Below are positions 1-7,304 of a stretch of DNA of 64,000 nt, in pieces. A program made the position numbers and the translations under genes. This DNA comes from DASQGA01 sp963762085 (lineage in GTDB: Bacteria; Actinomycetota; Thermoleophilia; Gaiellales; Gaiellaceae), in assembly GCA_963762085.1 (NCBI GenBank), contig CAVXJD010000002.1:1-64000 (forward strand), read 5' to 3'. The notes beneath the pieces were generated by a model. That model was not told the origin of the DNA. It did not search any database and saw only the letters and a program-made list of their open reading frames with translations. Every line of letters begins with the position of its first letter. Position 1 is the stretch's first letter.

Positions 1-929
1 ACTAGGCCGAGTCGCTCCGGATCCGCTGTGGCTTCGCGGAGCGTGAGAGCGCGGCGCCAGGAGCCGCCGCCGACTAGCCGCGCCGAGACCGCGAGCCGAC
101 GGGGAGCTCGCCCCGCCCGCTCCGGCCGTGCAAGCAGGCGGTCGAGGAGTGCAGTGAGAGCCCGCTTGAGCGTCTGCTCGTTGGCGATCGGCTCGGGAAA
201 CTCCAGCTCTTCCGCAAGCTCGGATGCCGGCTGGCGGGATGTGACGCCTCGAGTGTCCTCACCGCGCGCGAATTGATGCGCTTCTGCCCCGTCCGCGCCC
301 AGGCGGTCGGCGACCGACACAGCCGGAAGGCGAGCGAGCTCGCCGAGTCGCTTGATGCCGAGCTCGGAGAGCTCCTGCTTGCGGTCAGGGGTGAGGGAGA
401 GGAGCGAGAGCGGCAAGGGCTCCAGGAAGAGCTGGCTCTCGTCGTCGTCCACCACCATCACCCGGCCTGCAGGAGCGACGCTCGCGGCTGCGAGCGCAGT
501 GAAGCGCCGGGTTGCGGCTCCGATCCGCGGCTGCCAGGTTGGACCGACGGCATCGAGGGCGCGGCGCAGACTCTGTTGCAGTCCGCCCGCCAGCCGCTCG
601 ACACCGTCAGTTTCGAAGTACGCGGATCCAACTCCGGCCGACTCGACCGCGAAGCCGGCGTCTTCCAGTCGCCGAAGCAGCCGTTCCCATTCCTCTTCCG
701 CCCCGGCGGGGTCCTGCTCGACGAGCACGAGGTCGGGACAGGTGGCAAGGGCTTCGGAGAGCCGCATGCCCGGCCAAACACCCGCTTGCTCGGCCTCGTA
801 CGTGCAGCTGCCGAGGAGGGGCCGCTCGCCGGGAACGGGGCCGAATGCGACTCGGCTCCCGTGGAGCTCGGGCCGAGCGAGGAGTGCTGTACGAAGTTCG
901 AATGCTGGGAGAGAGAGACAGGCGATCAT
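1..929 (-). CDS. imuB: ImuB-like Y-family DNA polymerase paralogue (3' end outside window)
   Basis: The frame is open from the ATG to the window edge (309 codons) without a stop, so the C-terminus lies outside. It begins MIACLSLPAFELR, like ImuB proteins, and has the Y-family palm layout: an 'EAEQAGVWPGMRLSEAL' stretch near residues 48-64 and an 'FETDGVERLAGG' stretch near 115. The Asp expected in the first catalytic motif is replaced by hydrophobic residues, and the second acidic motif (SxDE-type) is also absent. That pattern is typical of ImuB, the non-catalytic partner that recruits DnaE2 to lesions in the SOS mutasome. Two LexA boxes sit immediately upstream. No imuA or dnaE2 is visible here, although they could follow on the cut side. 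A divergent catalytic Y-family polymerase is less likely. Confidence 0.8.
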   Translation of the reverse strand, partial: MIACLSLPAFELRTALLARPELHGSRVAFGPVPGERPLLGSCTYEAEQAGVWPGMRLSEALATCPDLVLVEQDPAGAEEEWERLLRRLEDAGFAVESAGVGSAYFETDGVERLAGGLQQSLRRALDAVGPTWQPRIGAATRRFTALAAASVAPAGRVMVVDDDESQLFLEPLPLSLLSLTPDRKQELSELGIKRLGELARLPAVSVADRLGADGAEAHQFARGEDTRGVTSRQPASELAEELEFPEPIANEQTLKRALTALLDRLLARPERAGRAPRRLAVSARLVGGGSWRRALTLREATADPERLGL

Positions 930-931
930 GG

Positions 932-960
932 GAACGTATGTTCTACACGAACGCACGTTC
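932..960 (-). promoter_or_regulatory. Two tandem LexA (SOS) boxes at the imuB-like start
   Basis: Two perfect GAAC-N4-GTTC palindromes occur at 932-943 (GAACGTATGTTC) and 949-960 (GAACGCACGTTC), 17 bp centre to centre. This is the LexA operator form of Gram-positive bacteria. On the minus strand a -10-like TAGAAC (940-945) overlaps the first box, and the start codon follows ten bases later, so bound LexA would cover the promoter and start site. The short distance suggests a leaderless or nearly leaderless transcript. Confidence 0.85.
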
Positions 961-1096
961 TCCTGTCAACCGGATAGTTCCCGGACATCTCGAGAAGGCC
1001 AGTCTGCCAGCGGAGCCGAAGGACCGCCCAATCAGGGCTTTGTCGGTTCTACGCTCGGCATCATATCGCTGATCGGACGTCCCTCTGCTGCCTACG

Positions 1097-1243
1097 ATGG
1101 ACGAGACTCCCGAGAACGACGAGACGCGCGTAGACCCTGAGCCTCTGGCGAACAAGGACCTTCGCAACCTGTTCGAGCTGCGTGCCGGAGGAATGACAAT
1201 GTCGGACTCGGTGGTCGTCCCGAGCTTCCTAGACCGAACTTGA
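1097..1243 (+). CDS. Possible small ORF, 48 aa, unknown
   Basis: ATG to TGA gives a 48-residue acidic peptide starting MDETPENDETRVDPEP, with no membrane segment, cysteines or known motif. I see no convincing ribosome binding site. Its support is its position in an otherwise empty stretch and a start acidic enough to look like a disordered protein end. It could equally be a chance frame or a decayed remnant. Confidence 0.2.
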   Translation: MDETPENDETRVDPEPLANKDLRNLFELRAGGMTMSDSVVVPSFLDRT

Positions 1244-1337
1244 GCGAGAAGGTCAGCAAGCCCGCGATTCTGCTCAGGGCGCCGTCGGCGGTGCATACTT
1301 GCTTTGACAGAACAAGCTCTCTCGGAGCTAACAAAGA

Positions 1338-1952
1338 ATGGCTGTTGCGGGTATCTGGGTTCGTGGCGCAACCCTTCTCGCCCTCCTGGCGCTGGTCGCG
1401 CCCGGCTGCGGCAGCGAGAAGTCGTCCTCTCCTGGTGCGACCGGCAGCTCTGGTGCAACCGAAAGCTCTGGTGCGACCGATACCTCTGGTGCAACGGAGA
1501 GCTCGGACACGTCTGCCGAGGGCCTGCCCGCCCCCGTTTCGGAGACGCGCTCTGCCATTGTCGCTGCTGCCAAAAGCGGTGACTACGGGCCCCTGCGACC
1601 ACTCGTCAAGCCGGACGTGTTCCTCTCGGATTTCGGATTCGGAACTGAGCCGGATCCGGTGGGACGTTGGCAGGAGATGGGGCCGGAGCCGCTCGAGACG
1701 ATGGGCGTTCTCCTGGGCATGCCGCACGTCGTCCGCGAGACGAACGAGGGAACGCTCTACGAATGGCCGAGATTCGACGCAAACTCGAAGATGGAGGACC
1801 TGACAGAGCCGGAGCGCGACCTCCTGCTGACGTTCATGACCGAGGACGAGCTCATCAACGCCTTCCTCCCCGAGTACGGCTACACCGGTCCCAGCCTCGG
1901 CATCCTCGCCAACGGCAAGTGGTGGTTCTTGATCCTCGAGCCCCAGGTCTAG
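1338..1952 (+). CDS. Secreted lipoprotein with SGATxS repeat linker, unknown function
   Basis: A 204-residue protein with a signal peptide (hydrophobic residues 10-20) ending at Cys24 in an APGC lipobox, so it is probably lipid-anchored on the outer face of the membrane. Residues 25-63 are a Ser/Gly/Ala/Thr linker built of SGATxS hexapeptides. The folded part (about 64-204) has no domain I recognise; it contains 'KSGDYGPLRPLV' and ends 'GILANGKWWFLILE', which recalls small NTF2-like or DUF-type extracytoplasmic domains, but this is a guess. It converges on the comB-like gene with only 33 bp between stops. Confidence 0.75.
   Translation: MAVAGIWVRGATLLALLALVAPGCGSEKSSSPGATGSSGATESSGATDTSGATESSDTSAEGLPAPVSETRSAIVAAAKSGDYGPLRPLVKPDVFLSDFGFGTEPDPVGRWQEMGPEPLETMGVLLGMPHVVRETNEGTLYEWPRFDANSKMEDLTEPERDLLLTFMTEDELINAFLPEYGYTGPSLGILANGKWWFLILEPQV
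1428..1499 (+). repeat. 18-bp tandem repeat, about four units, inside the lipoprotein gene
   Basis: Three good units start at 1446, 1464 and 1482, with a diverged first unit before them; each has the core CTCTGGTGC(A/G)AC. The period is a multiple of three, so copy-number change would lengthen or shorten the SGATxS linker without breaking the frame. Confidence 0.8.
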
Positions 1953-1985
1953 CCCGTTGTCCGAATAGCCGTGCGCAAGCAGACC

Positions 1986-2681
1986 TCAGTCCATGAGCTC
2001 CGCCGCCTCGCCGAGCATCTGCGTGAGGCGAGGAACGCCGGGGAGGACACTCTCGCGTGCGCACCAGGCGATGTCCTCCCCGAGGCCGGCGGCCAGGAGG
2101 TTGCGGGCGCTCTGACTGGCCCGTAGCCCTTCCTCCGGGGTGCCGAAGGAGCCTGCAATGCGGATCGCGGCCTGGGCCGCGTCGCTCGCGTCACCCGCGA
2201 GCCGCTCGGCGATACGCCCTGCGCAGTAGGCGTCATCCATCGCAAACTTGCCCGCGACGCCCGCACAGAAGATCGCCACGTCCTCGTCCGCTTCCCGCGC
2301 CAGGGCGAGCACTCCCTCGAGGTTCATGAGGCTTCCGGCGAAGACCCGATCGCACCGTGAGGCGGCGGTGACCAGCGCCCTGGTGCCGTTCGTAGTCGTC
2401 AGGACGAGCGTCTCGCCCTCCGGCTCCAGAAACTCCCGCGGCGAGTTCCCCAGGTCGAAGCCCGGGATCCGGACGCACTTCCGCTCCCCGGCCAGGACGA
2501 CGCCGTTCGGCTCGGCTTCGCGGATCCGCTCGGCCACTTCGACCTCTGCGCAGCAAAGGACCCTCCGATAGCCGGAGGAGAGCGCCTGCACGATCGTCGA
2601 CGAGGCTCGAAGGACGTCGATCACGATCCCCGTGGGGGCTTCGGCCGACTCCGCCGGCGTGAATGCGACGTGGACTCGCAC
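1986..2681 (-). CDS. comB: ComB-family protein (2-phosphosulfolactate phosphatase-like)
   Basis: A 231-residue protein of the usual length for the family. It carries the family signatures: 'VIDVLRASSTI' (residues 20-30), 'GFDLGNSPREF', 'TTTNGTRAL' and an Asp-rich 'AGVAGKFAMDDAYCAG'. In archaea and some bacteria ComB hydrolyses 2-phosphosulfolactate to sulfolactate in coenzyme M synthesis. Actinobacteria usually lack that pathway and no other com gene is present, so the substrate here is unknown. The start is the GTG that gives a normal-length N-terminus; a longer upstream frame runs antisense to the rhomboid gene and is rejected. The gene is divergent from the rhomboid gene with a shared gap of about 40 bp. 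Confidence 0.85.
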   Translation of the reverse strand: MRVHVAFTPAESAEAPTGIVIDVLRASSTIVQALSSGYRRVLCCAEVEVAERIREAEPNGVVLAGERKCVRIPGFDLGNSPREFLEPEGETLVLTTTNGTRALVTAASRCDRVFAGSLMNLEGVLALAREADEDVAIFCAGVAGKFAMDDAYCAGRIAERLAGDASDAAQAAIRIAGSFGTPEEGLRASQSARNLLAAGLGEDIAWCARESVLPGVPRLTQMLGEAAELMD

Positions 2682-2720
2682 GGCGGTGACCCTATCGGCC
2701 CAACTAGGATTGGAAGACTC

Positions 2721-3584
2721 GTGGGCGCTCAGGAACAGACGCAGACGATGGTCTGCTACCGGCACCCACGGACCGACACCGCAGTCTCCTGCTCGAGCTG
2801 CGGACGGCCGATCTGCACCGACTGCATGGTGTTCGCCTCGGTCGGGATCAAGTGCCCGGAGTGCGCCGGGCAGCCCACCGGAGCGAAGAAGGCTGCGACG
2901 CGCGTCCGGTCCAGGGCAGGAGCCCTGCAGGGGCCCGTGGTGACGAAGGCGCTGATCGGCCTCATGGTGATCGTCTTCGTGGCCCAAATCGGGCAGTCCG
3001 GCGGCATCAACGAGCTCGGCGGCGACCTGTTCGTGAACGGGGCCCTCTACGGTCCGGCAGTTGCCGAGGGCGACTGGTGGCGGCTCGTCACCGCAGCTTT
3101 CCTGCACGGGAGCCCGCTGCATCTGCTCTTCAACGTTCTGATGCTCTGGTGGTTCGGCGGCCCGCTCGAGGCGCTCCTCGGTCGGGGCCGCTTCATCGGC
3201 ATCTTTCTCGTGTCGATCCTCGCCGGCTCTGCGGGCGCGCTGGTTCTGAGCCCCGACATCGCGACGATCGGTGCTTCGGGAGCGGTCTTCGGCATCCTCG
3301 GCGCCGGGCTCGTTCTGGAGCGAAGCCAGATCCAGGTCTTCGGCGGCAGCGCGCTCGTCGTCGTCGCTTTCAACCTCGTCTTCAGCTTCTTGCTGAACAA
3401 CGTCTCGATCGGTGGCCACATCGGCGGCTTGCTCGGCGGCATGCTCGCCATGCTCGCGCTCTCGCGCTTCGGCCGCGGGCATGCGGTCTACGGGCGCATC
3501 GACGCAGTCACGATCGGCGGCCTCGTGGGTGTCGGCGTGCTCAGCGTCGCCATCGCCTGGGCGCGCGTCCGCGGATACGCCTAG
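2721..3584 (+). CDS. Rhomboid-family intramembrane serine protease with N-terminal zinc finger
   Basis: A 287-residue polytopic membrane protein. The N-terminus has paired Cys/His motifs (CYRH, CSSC, CTDC, CPEC) resembling a B-box zinc finger, which is common in actinobacterial rhomboids. Six or seven hydrophobic segments follow. The catalytic Ser lies in GASGAVFG (about Ser186) and the partner His in SIGGHIGG (about His232); an HLLFN motif lies in the second membrane segment. It should cleave transmembrane substrates within the bilayer. The GTG start has GGAAG just upstream; an ATG at 2748, nine codons later, is the alternative. It converges on ppdK with 6 bp between stops. Confidence 0.88.
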   Translation: MGAQEQTQTMVCYRHPRTDTAVSCSSCGRPICTDCMVFASVGIKCPECAGQPTGAKKAATRVRSRAGALQGPVVTKALIGLMVIVFVAQIGQSGGINELGGDLFVNGALYGPAVAEGDWWRLVTAAFLHGSPLHLLFNVLMLWWFGGPLEALLGRGRFIGIFLVSILAGSAGALVLSPDIATIGASGAVFGILGAGLVLERSQIQVFGGSALVVVAFNLVFSFLLNNVSIGGHIGGLLGGMLAMLALSRFGRGHAVYGRIDAVTIGGLVGVGVLSVAIAWARVRGYA

Positions 3585-3590
3585 AAGGCC

Positions 3591-6206
3591 CTAGCCGCCG
3601 ACGGCGACCGTCTCGACGCCCTGCTCCGCGAGGGCTGCCTGCGCCGCGGCCAGCCGTGCCAGAGGAACGCGGTACGGCGAGCAAGAGACGTAGTCGAGCC
3701 CCAGACGATGGCAGAAGGCAACGGACTTCGGGTCGCCCCCATGCTCGCCGCAGATCCCCAGCTTCAGGTCGGGCTTCACGGTCCGCGCCCGCTCGATCGC
3801 GATCGTCATCAGGTCCCCCACCCCGCTCTCGTCCAGCGTCTCGAACGGGTTCTGCGTGAGGACGCCTTCCTCGAGGTAGTTGGTGAGGAACTTGCCTTCC
3901 GCGTCATCGCGTGAGAAGGCGAGCGTCGTCTGGGTCAGATCGTTCGTCCCGAAGCTGAAGAAGTCCGCGTGCTGGGCGATCTCGTCCGCTCGCACGCAGG
4001 CGCGCGGCACTTCGATCATCGTCCCGATCAGGCAGTCGATCTGCCGCGCGGCCTGCACCATCTCGGCCGAGGCCGTGTCGAGCGTCAACTCACGGAGCCG
4101 CCGGAGCTCTTCGGCGAAACCGACGAGGGGGTGCATGATCTCGACGAGCGGGGCGTCGCCGGTTCGCTGCTCGACGGCGAGCGCGGCCCTGACGATTGCC
4201 TGCACCTGCATCGCGTACATCTCCGGGTACATGAGCCCGAGGCGGCATCCACGTGTCCCCAGCATGGGGTTCTCCTCGTGCAGGGCGCGGATCCGGCGGC
4301 GCATCTCGTCGGATTCCGCCTCTTCCAAGGACGGCAGGAACTCGTGCAGAGGCGGATCGAGGAGGCGGATCGTGACCGGTAGCCCGGCCATGGCCTCGAA
4401 GATCCCCTCGAAGTCCTCCTGCTGGAAGGGCAAGAGCTCGGCCAGAACGGTCCGGCGCTCCTCCTCGCCGCGGGCCATGATCATCTTGCGGACAAGCGGC
4501 AGGCGCTCTTCGGCCATGAACATATGCTCTGTCCGGCAGAGGCCGATGCCCTCGGCGCCGAACTCACGCGCCTTCACCGCGTCGGCCGGCGTGTCCGCGT
4601 TCGCGCGCACCTTCAGGCGCCGGATGTCGTCGGCCCAGCCGAGGACGGTCTCGAAGTTCTCGTCGATCTTGGGAGGCACGAGCGGCACTTCGCCGATGAT
4701 CACGTCGCCCGTCCCGCCGTTGATGGTCAGCAGGTCGCCCTCGCGGAGCTCCTGGCCTCCGACCTTGATCCGCTTCCCTTCCAGATCGATGGCCAGCCCT
4801 TCGCAGCCCGCGACGCACGGCTTCCCCATCCCCCTGGCGACGACCGCCGCGTGCGAGGTCATCCCGCCCTGTGCGGTCAGAATCCCGCGCGCCTGCATGA
4901 TCCCGTGAATGTCGTCCGGGGTCGTCTCCCAGCGCACGAGGATCACGTCCTCCCCGGCACGCCCCCGGGCCTCCGCATCGTCCGCGTCCAGCGCGATCTT
5001 CCCGGTCGCCGCTCCGGGTGAGGCATTCAAGCCCTTCGCGACGACCTCGTAGTCTGCCGTCGGGTCGATCATCGGGTGCAGGAGCTGGTCGAGCTGTGCC
5101 GCCTCGATCCGTGTCACCGCCTCCTCCCGCGAGATGAGGCCCTCGTCGACCATGTCGACGGCGATCCGGAGCGCAGCGGGCGCGGTGCGCTTCCCCGACC
5201 GGGTCTGGAGGATGTAGAGCGAGCCCTCCTCGACGGTGAACTCGATGTCCTGCATCTCGCGGTAGTGCTCCTCGAGGCGCCGGGTCGTCTCCGCGAGCTC
5301 GGTGAATGCCTCAGGGAGAGCGTCCTCCATCCGAGCGAGCGGCTCGGGAGTCCGGATGCCGGCCACCACGTCCTCACCCTGGGCGTTCGTCAGGAACTCG
5401 CCCCAGAGGCCGGGCTCGCCCGTCGAGGGGTCACGGGTGAAGGAGACACCGGTGCCGGACCGGTCGCCTCTGTTCCCGAACACCATCTGGACGACGTTCA
5501 CGGCCGTTCCGAGGTCGTCGGGGATGTCGTTGGCGCGCCGGTACACCTGCGCCCGCGGGGTCTCCCAGGAGTCGAAGACGGCGCGGACCGCCCGCTCCAG
5601 CTGCTCTCGCGGCTCCTGCGGAAAGTCTCGACCAGTGCCATCCCGGTAGATCTCCTTGAATTGCCCTACGAGCTCTCGCAGGTCGTCTGCGGAAAGCTCG
5701 ACGTCCTGGCGCACTCCTCGGGTGTCCTTGAGCGCAGTCAGCGGTCCTTCGAAGTCCTGGGCCGACACCCCGTCGACGACCTCCCCGTACATCTGGAGAA
5801 GCCGCCGGTACGCGTCGTAGGCAAAGCGTTCGTTCCCGGTCGTGGCGGCGAGGCCCTCGACTGCCTCGTCGTTCAGGCCGAGGTTCAGGATCGTGTCCAT
5901 CATCCCGGGCATCGACACCGCGGCGCCTGAGCGAACGGAGACGAGCAGCGGGTCGCCCCGGTCGCCGAGACCCTTGGCGGTTGTCTCCTCGAGGCGTGCG
6001 AGATGCTCTTCGATCTCTTCCCCGAGCCCTGCCGGAAGCTCCTTGCCGGCCCGCATGTACTCGACGCAGGCCTGCGTCGTGACCGTGAAGCCGGCCGGAA
6101 CGGGAATGCCGAGCGTCGTCATCTCGGCGAGACCTGCTCCCTTCCCACCGAGCAGCTCACGACCGAGGTCGGCACCCTCCGCGAAGTCGTAGACGAAGCG
6201 TGTCAT
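3591..6206 (-). CDS. ppdK: Pyruvate, phosphate dikinase
   Basis: An 871-residue protein, the full length of the family. Order: ATP-grasp domain starting 'GGKGAGLAEMT', swivelling phospho-His domain with GGMTSHAAVV (catalytic His about 452), and a PEP/pyruvate barrel with GICGEHGGDP (catalytic Cys about 819). It interconverts pyruvate, ATP and phosphate with PEP, AMP and pyrophosphate in the cytoplasm. The Thr next to the catalytic His is the known target of the regulatory kinase, whose gene lies two genes upstream in the same orientation. The ATG start gives the canonical FVYDFAEG N-terminus. A small membrane-protein gene sits between the two. Confidence 0.97.
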   Translation of the reverse strand: MTRFVYDFAEGADLGRELLGGKGAGLAEMTTLGIPVPAGFTVTTQACVEYMRAGKELPAGLGEEIEEHLARLEETTAKGLGDRGDPLLVSVRSGAAVSMPGMMDTILNLGLNDEAVEGLAATTGNERFAYDAYRRLLQMYGEVVDGVSAQDFEGPLTALKDTRGVRQDVELSADDLRELVGQFKEIYRDGTGRDFPQEPREQLERAVRAVFDSWETPRAQVYRRANDIPDDLGTAVNVVQMVFGNRGDRSGTGVSFTRDPSTGEPGLWGEFLTNAQGEDVVAGIRTPEPLARMEDALPEAFTELAETTRRLEEHYREMQDIEFTVEEGSLYILQTRSGKRTAPAALRIAVDMVDEGLISREEAVTRIEAAQLDQLLHPMIDPTADYEVVAKGLNASPGAATGKIALDADDAEARGRAGEDVILVRWETTPDDIHGIMQARGILTAQGGMTSHAAVVARGMGKPCVAGCEGLAIDLEGKRIKVGGQELREGDLLTINGGTGDVIIGEVPLVPPKIDENFETVLGWADDIRRLKVRANADTPADAVKAREFGAEGIGLCRTEHMFMAEERLPLVRKMIMARGEEERRTVLAELLPFQQEDFEGIFEAMAGLPVTIRLLDPPLHEFLPSLEEAESDEMRRRIRALHEENPMLGTRGCRLGLMYPEMYAMQVQAIVRAALAVEQRTGDAPLVEIMHPLVGFAEELRRLRELTLDTASAEMVQAARQIDCLIGTMIEVPRACVRADEIAQHADFFSFGTNDLTQTTLAFSRDDAEGKFLTNYLEEGVLTQNPFETLDESGVGDLMTIAIERARTVKPDLKLGICGEHGGDPKSVAFCHRLGLDYVSCSPYRVPLARLAAAQAALAEQGVETVAVGG

Positions 6207-6240
6207 TGGCGCTCGTGATCTTTCCACACTCGGGAAGGCG

Positions 6241-6456
6241 CTAAGCGGGCGGCGCGGGGCTCCGGCCGCGCTCCGAGAGCCACGCAACCACGCGGATCCC
6301 CATCCAGACCGGTGTCAGGATCACGTAGAAGACGAAGAGGCCGAGGGCGAGGAGCACGCTCCAGAACGGCCAGTAAAACCACGGCACGGGCCGCTTCGGG
6401 CCAGCGGGTGGAGGTATCGGTTTCCCGCTCATGGGCGCACCGCGAGGGACGGTCAT
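6241..6456 (-). CDS. Small one-span membrane protein in the PPDK operon
   Basis: A 71-residue protein with one strong hydrophobic segment (about residues 24-54) flanked by a Pro/Gly/Lys-rich N-terminus and a short basic tail. The ATG overlaps the TGA of the PPDK regulatory gene (ATGA), so translation is probably coupled; an internal ATG at residue 9 is an alternative. I do not recognise a family. Its position between the regulatory protein and ppdK suggests a link to PEP/pyruvate metabolism, but it could simply be carried in the operon. Confidence 0.7.
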   Translation of the reverse strand: MTVPRGAPMSGKPIPPPAGPKRPVPWFYWPFWSVLLALGLFVFYVILTPVWMGIRVVAWLSERGRSPAPPA

Positions 6457-7274
6457 GCCGGGGCTGCCATGGCCCGCTCCTGCACGATCCTGATGATTCG
6501 ATGCGCCGTTTCCTCGATCGCGAGGTTCGAGACCTCGATGATGGGGCAGCCGAGCCGCTTGTGGATCTCCTCTGCGTACTCGAGCTCGTCGTAGACATCC
6601 GCCAGCGCGGCGTACTTCGCCTTCCGGCCACGCATGTGACGGACACGCTCGACCCGGATCTCGGCCAGGGTCTCGGCTCCGATCGTGAGGCCGACCACGC
6701 GCCCCGGCTCCACGTCCCAGAGCTCCTTCGGCGGATCGATTCCCTTGACGATCGGGACGTTGGCCGCCTTGTAGCCCAGGTATCCGAGGTAGATGGAGAG
6801 CGGCGTCTTCGAGCTCCTCGAGACGCCGACCAGGACGATGTCCGCGTCCTTCAAACCGCGGGCGCCGGCCCCGTCGTCGAACCGGACGGCGAACTCGATC
6901 GCGGCCATGCGCTTGAAGTAGCTCGAGTCGAGCTTGGGCGGCGCGCCCGCCTCCATCTTCGCCGGCAGGCCCGACACCTTCGCCACGGCCTCGATCGGGT
7001 GGCCGAGGAGATCGCAGTAGTGGAGCTTGTAGCGGCGGCAGAGCATCCGCATCAGCTCCCGGTAGCCGGTCTCCACGAGCGTGTAGACGACGACCGCGCG
7101 GCGCCCACGGGCGCGCGCCGCGGCGAGATGCACGTCGTCGGCGCTCGTGATTCTCGGATGGCGAACGACCTCGATCGTCAGGTCGGGGAATTGCCGCTCG
7201 ACAGCCTGGACGACCCGGGTCGCGGTCTCGCCGGTGGCATCGGAGATGACGTGAAGCTCAACGGTGTCAGTCAC
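6453..7274 (-). CDS. PPDK/PEP synthase regulatory protein (kinase and pyrophosphorylase)
   Basis: A 273-residue DUF299/PDRP family protein of normal length. It begins 'ELHVISDATGETA' and has the P-loop-like GVSRSSKT (150-157) and 'YKAANVPIV', both characteristic. These enzymes use ADP to phosphorylate the active-site Thr of PPDK or PEP synthase, switching it off, and use phosphate to remove that group. The partner ppdK is encoded downstream on the same strand, so the pair forms a self-contained switch. The glyS stop lies 30 bp upstream, so the gene may share a transcript with glyQS. Confidence 0.95.
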   Translation of the reverse strand: MTDTVELHVISDATGETATRVVQAVERQFPDLTIEVVRHPRITSADDVHLAAARARGRRAVVVYTLVETGYRELMRMLCRRYKLHYCDLLGHPIEAVAKVSGLPAKMEAGAPPKLDSSYFKRMAAIEFAVRFDDGAGARGLKDADIVLVGVSRSSKTPLSIYLGYLGYKAANVPIVKGIDPPKELWDVEPGRVVGLTIGAETLAEIRVERVRHMRGRKAKYAALADVYDELEYAEEIHKRLGCPIIEVSNLAIEETAHRIIRIVQERAMAAPA

Positions 7275-7304
7275 GCTAAGAAACCCTAGTTTCCACCGAG
7301 AAAC

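Larger units (their letters stand above)
930..1337. other. About 400 bp between the imuB-like gene and the lipoprotein gene
   Basis: Apart from the LexA boxes and one doubtful 48-codon frame, I see no gene, tRNA or clear repeat. Near the right end, TTGACA (1304-1309) followed 19 bases later by TAACAA could be a promoter for the lipoprotein gene, with GGAG (1324-1327) as its ribosome binding site. Confidence 0.5.

Noticed and set aside
273..977. Long plus-strand frames across the imuB-like gene
   Set aside because: They lie antisense to a frame with clear Y-family features, are Arg/Ser/Gly-rich and have no recognisable motif.
2682..3482. Extension of the comB frame upstream across the rhomboid gene
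   Set aside because: The extra residues are composed of E/D/A/R repeats typical of antisense reading through a membrane-protein gene; the GTG at 2681 gives a normal ComB length.
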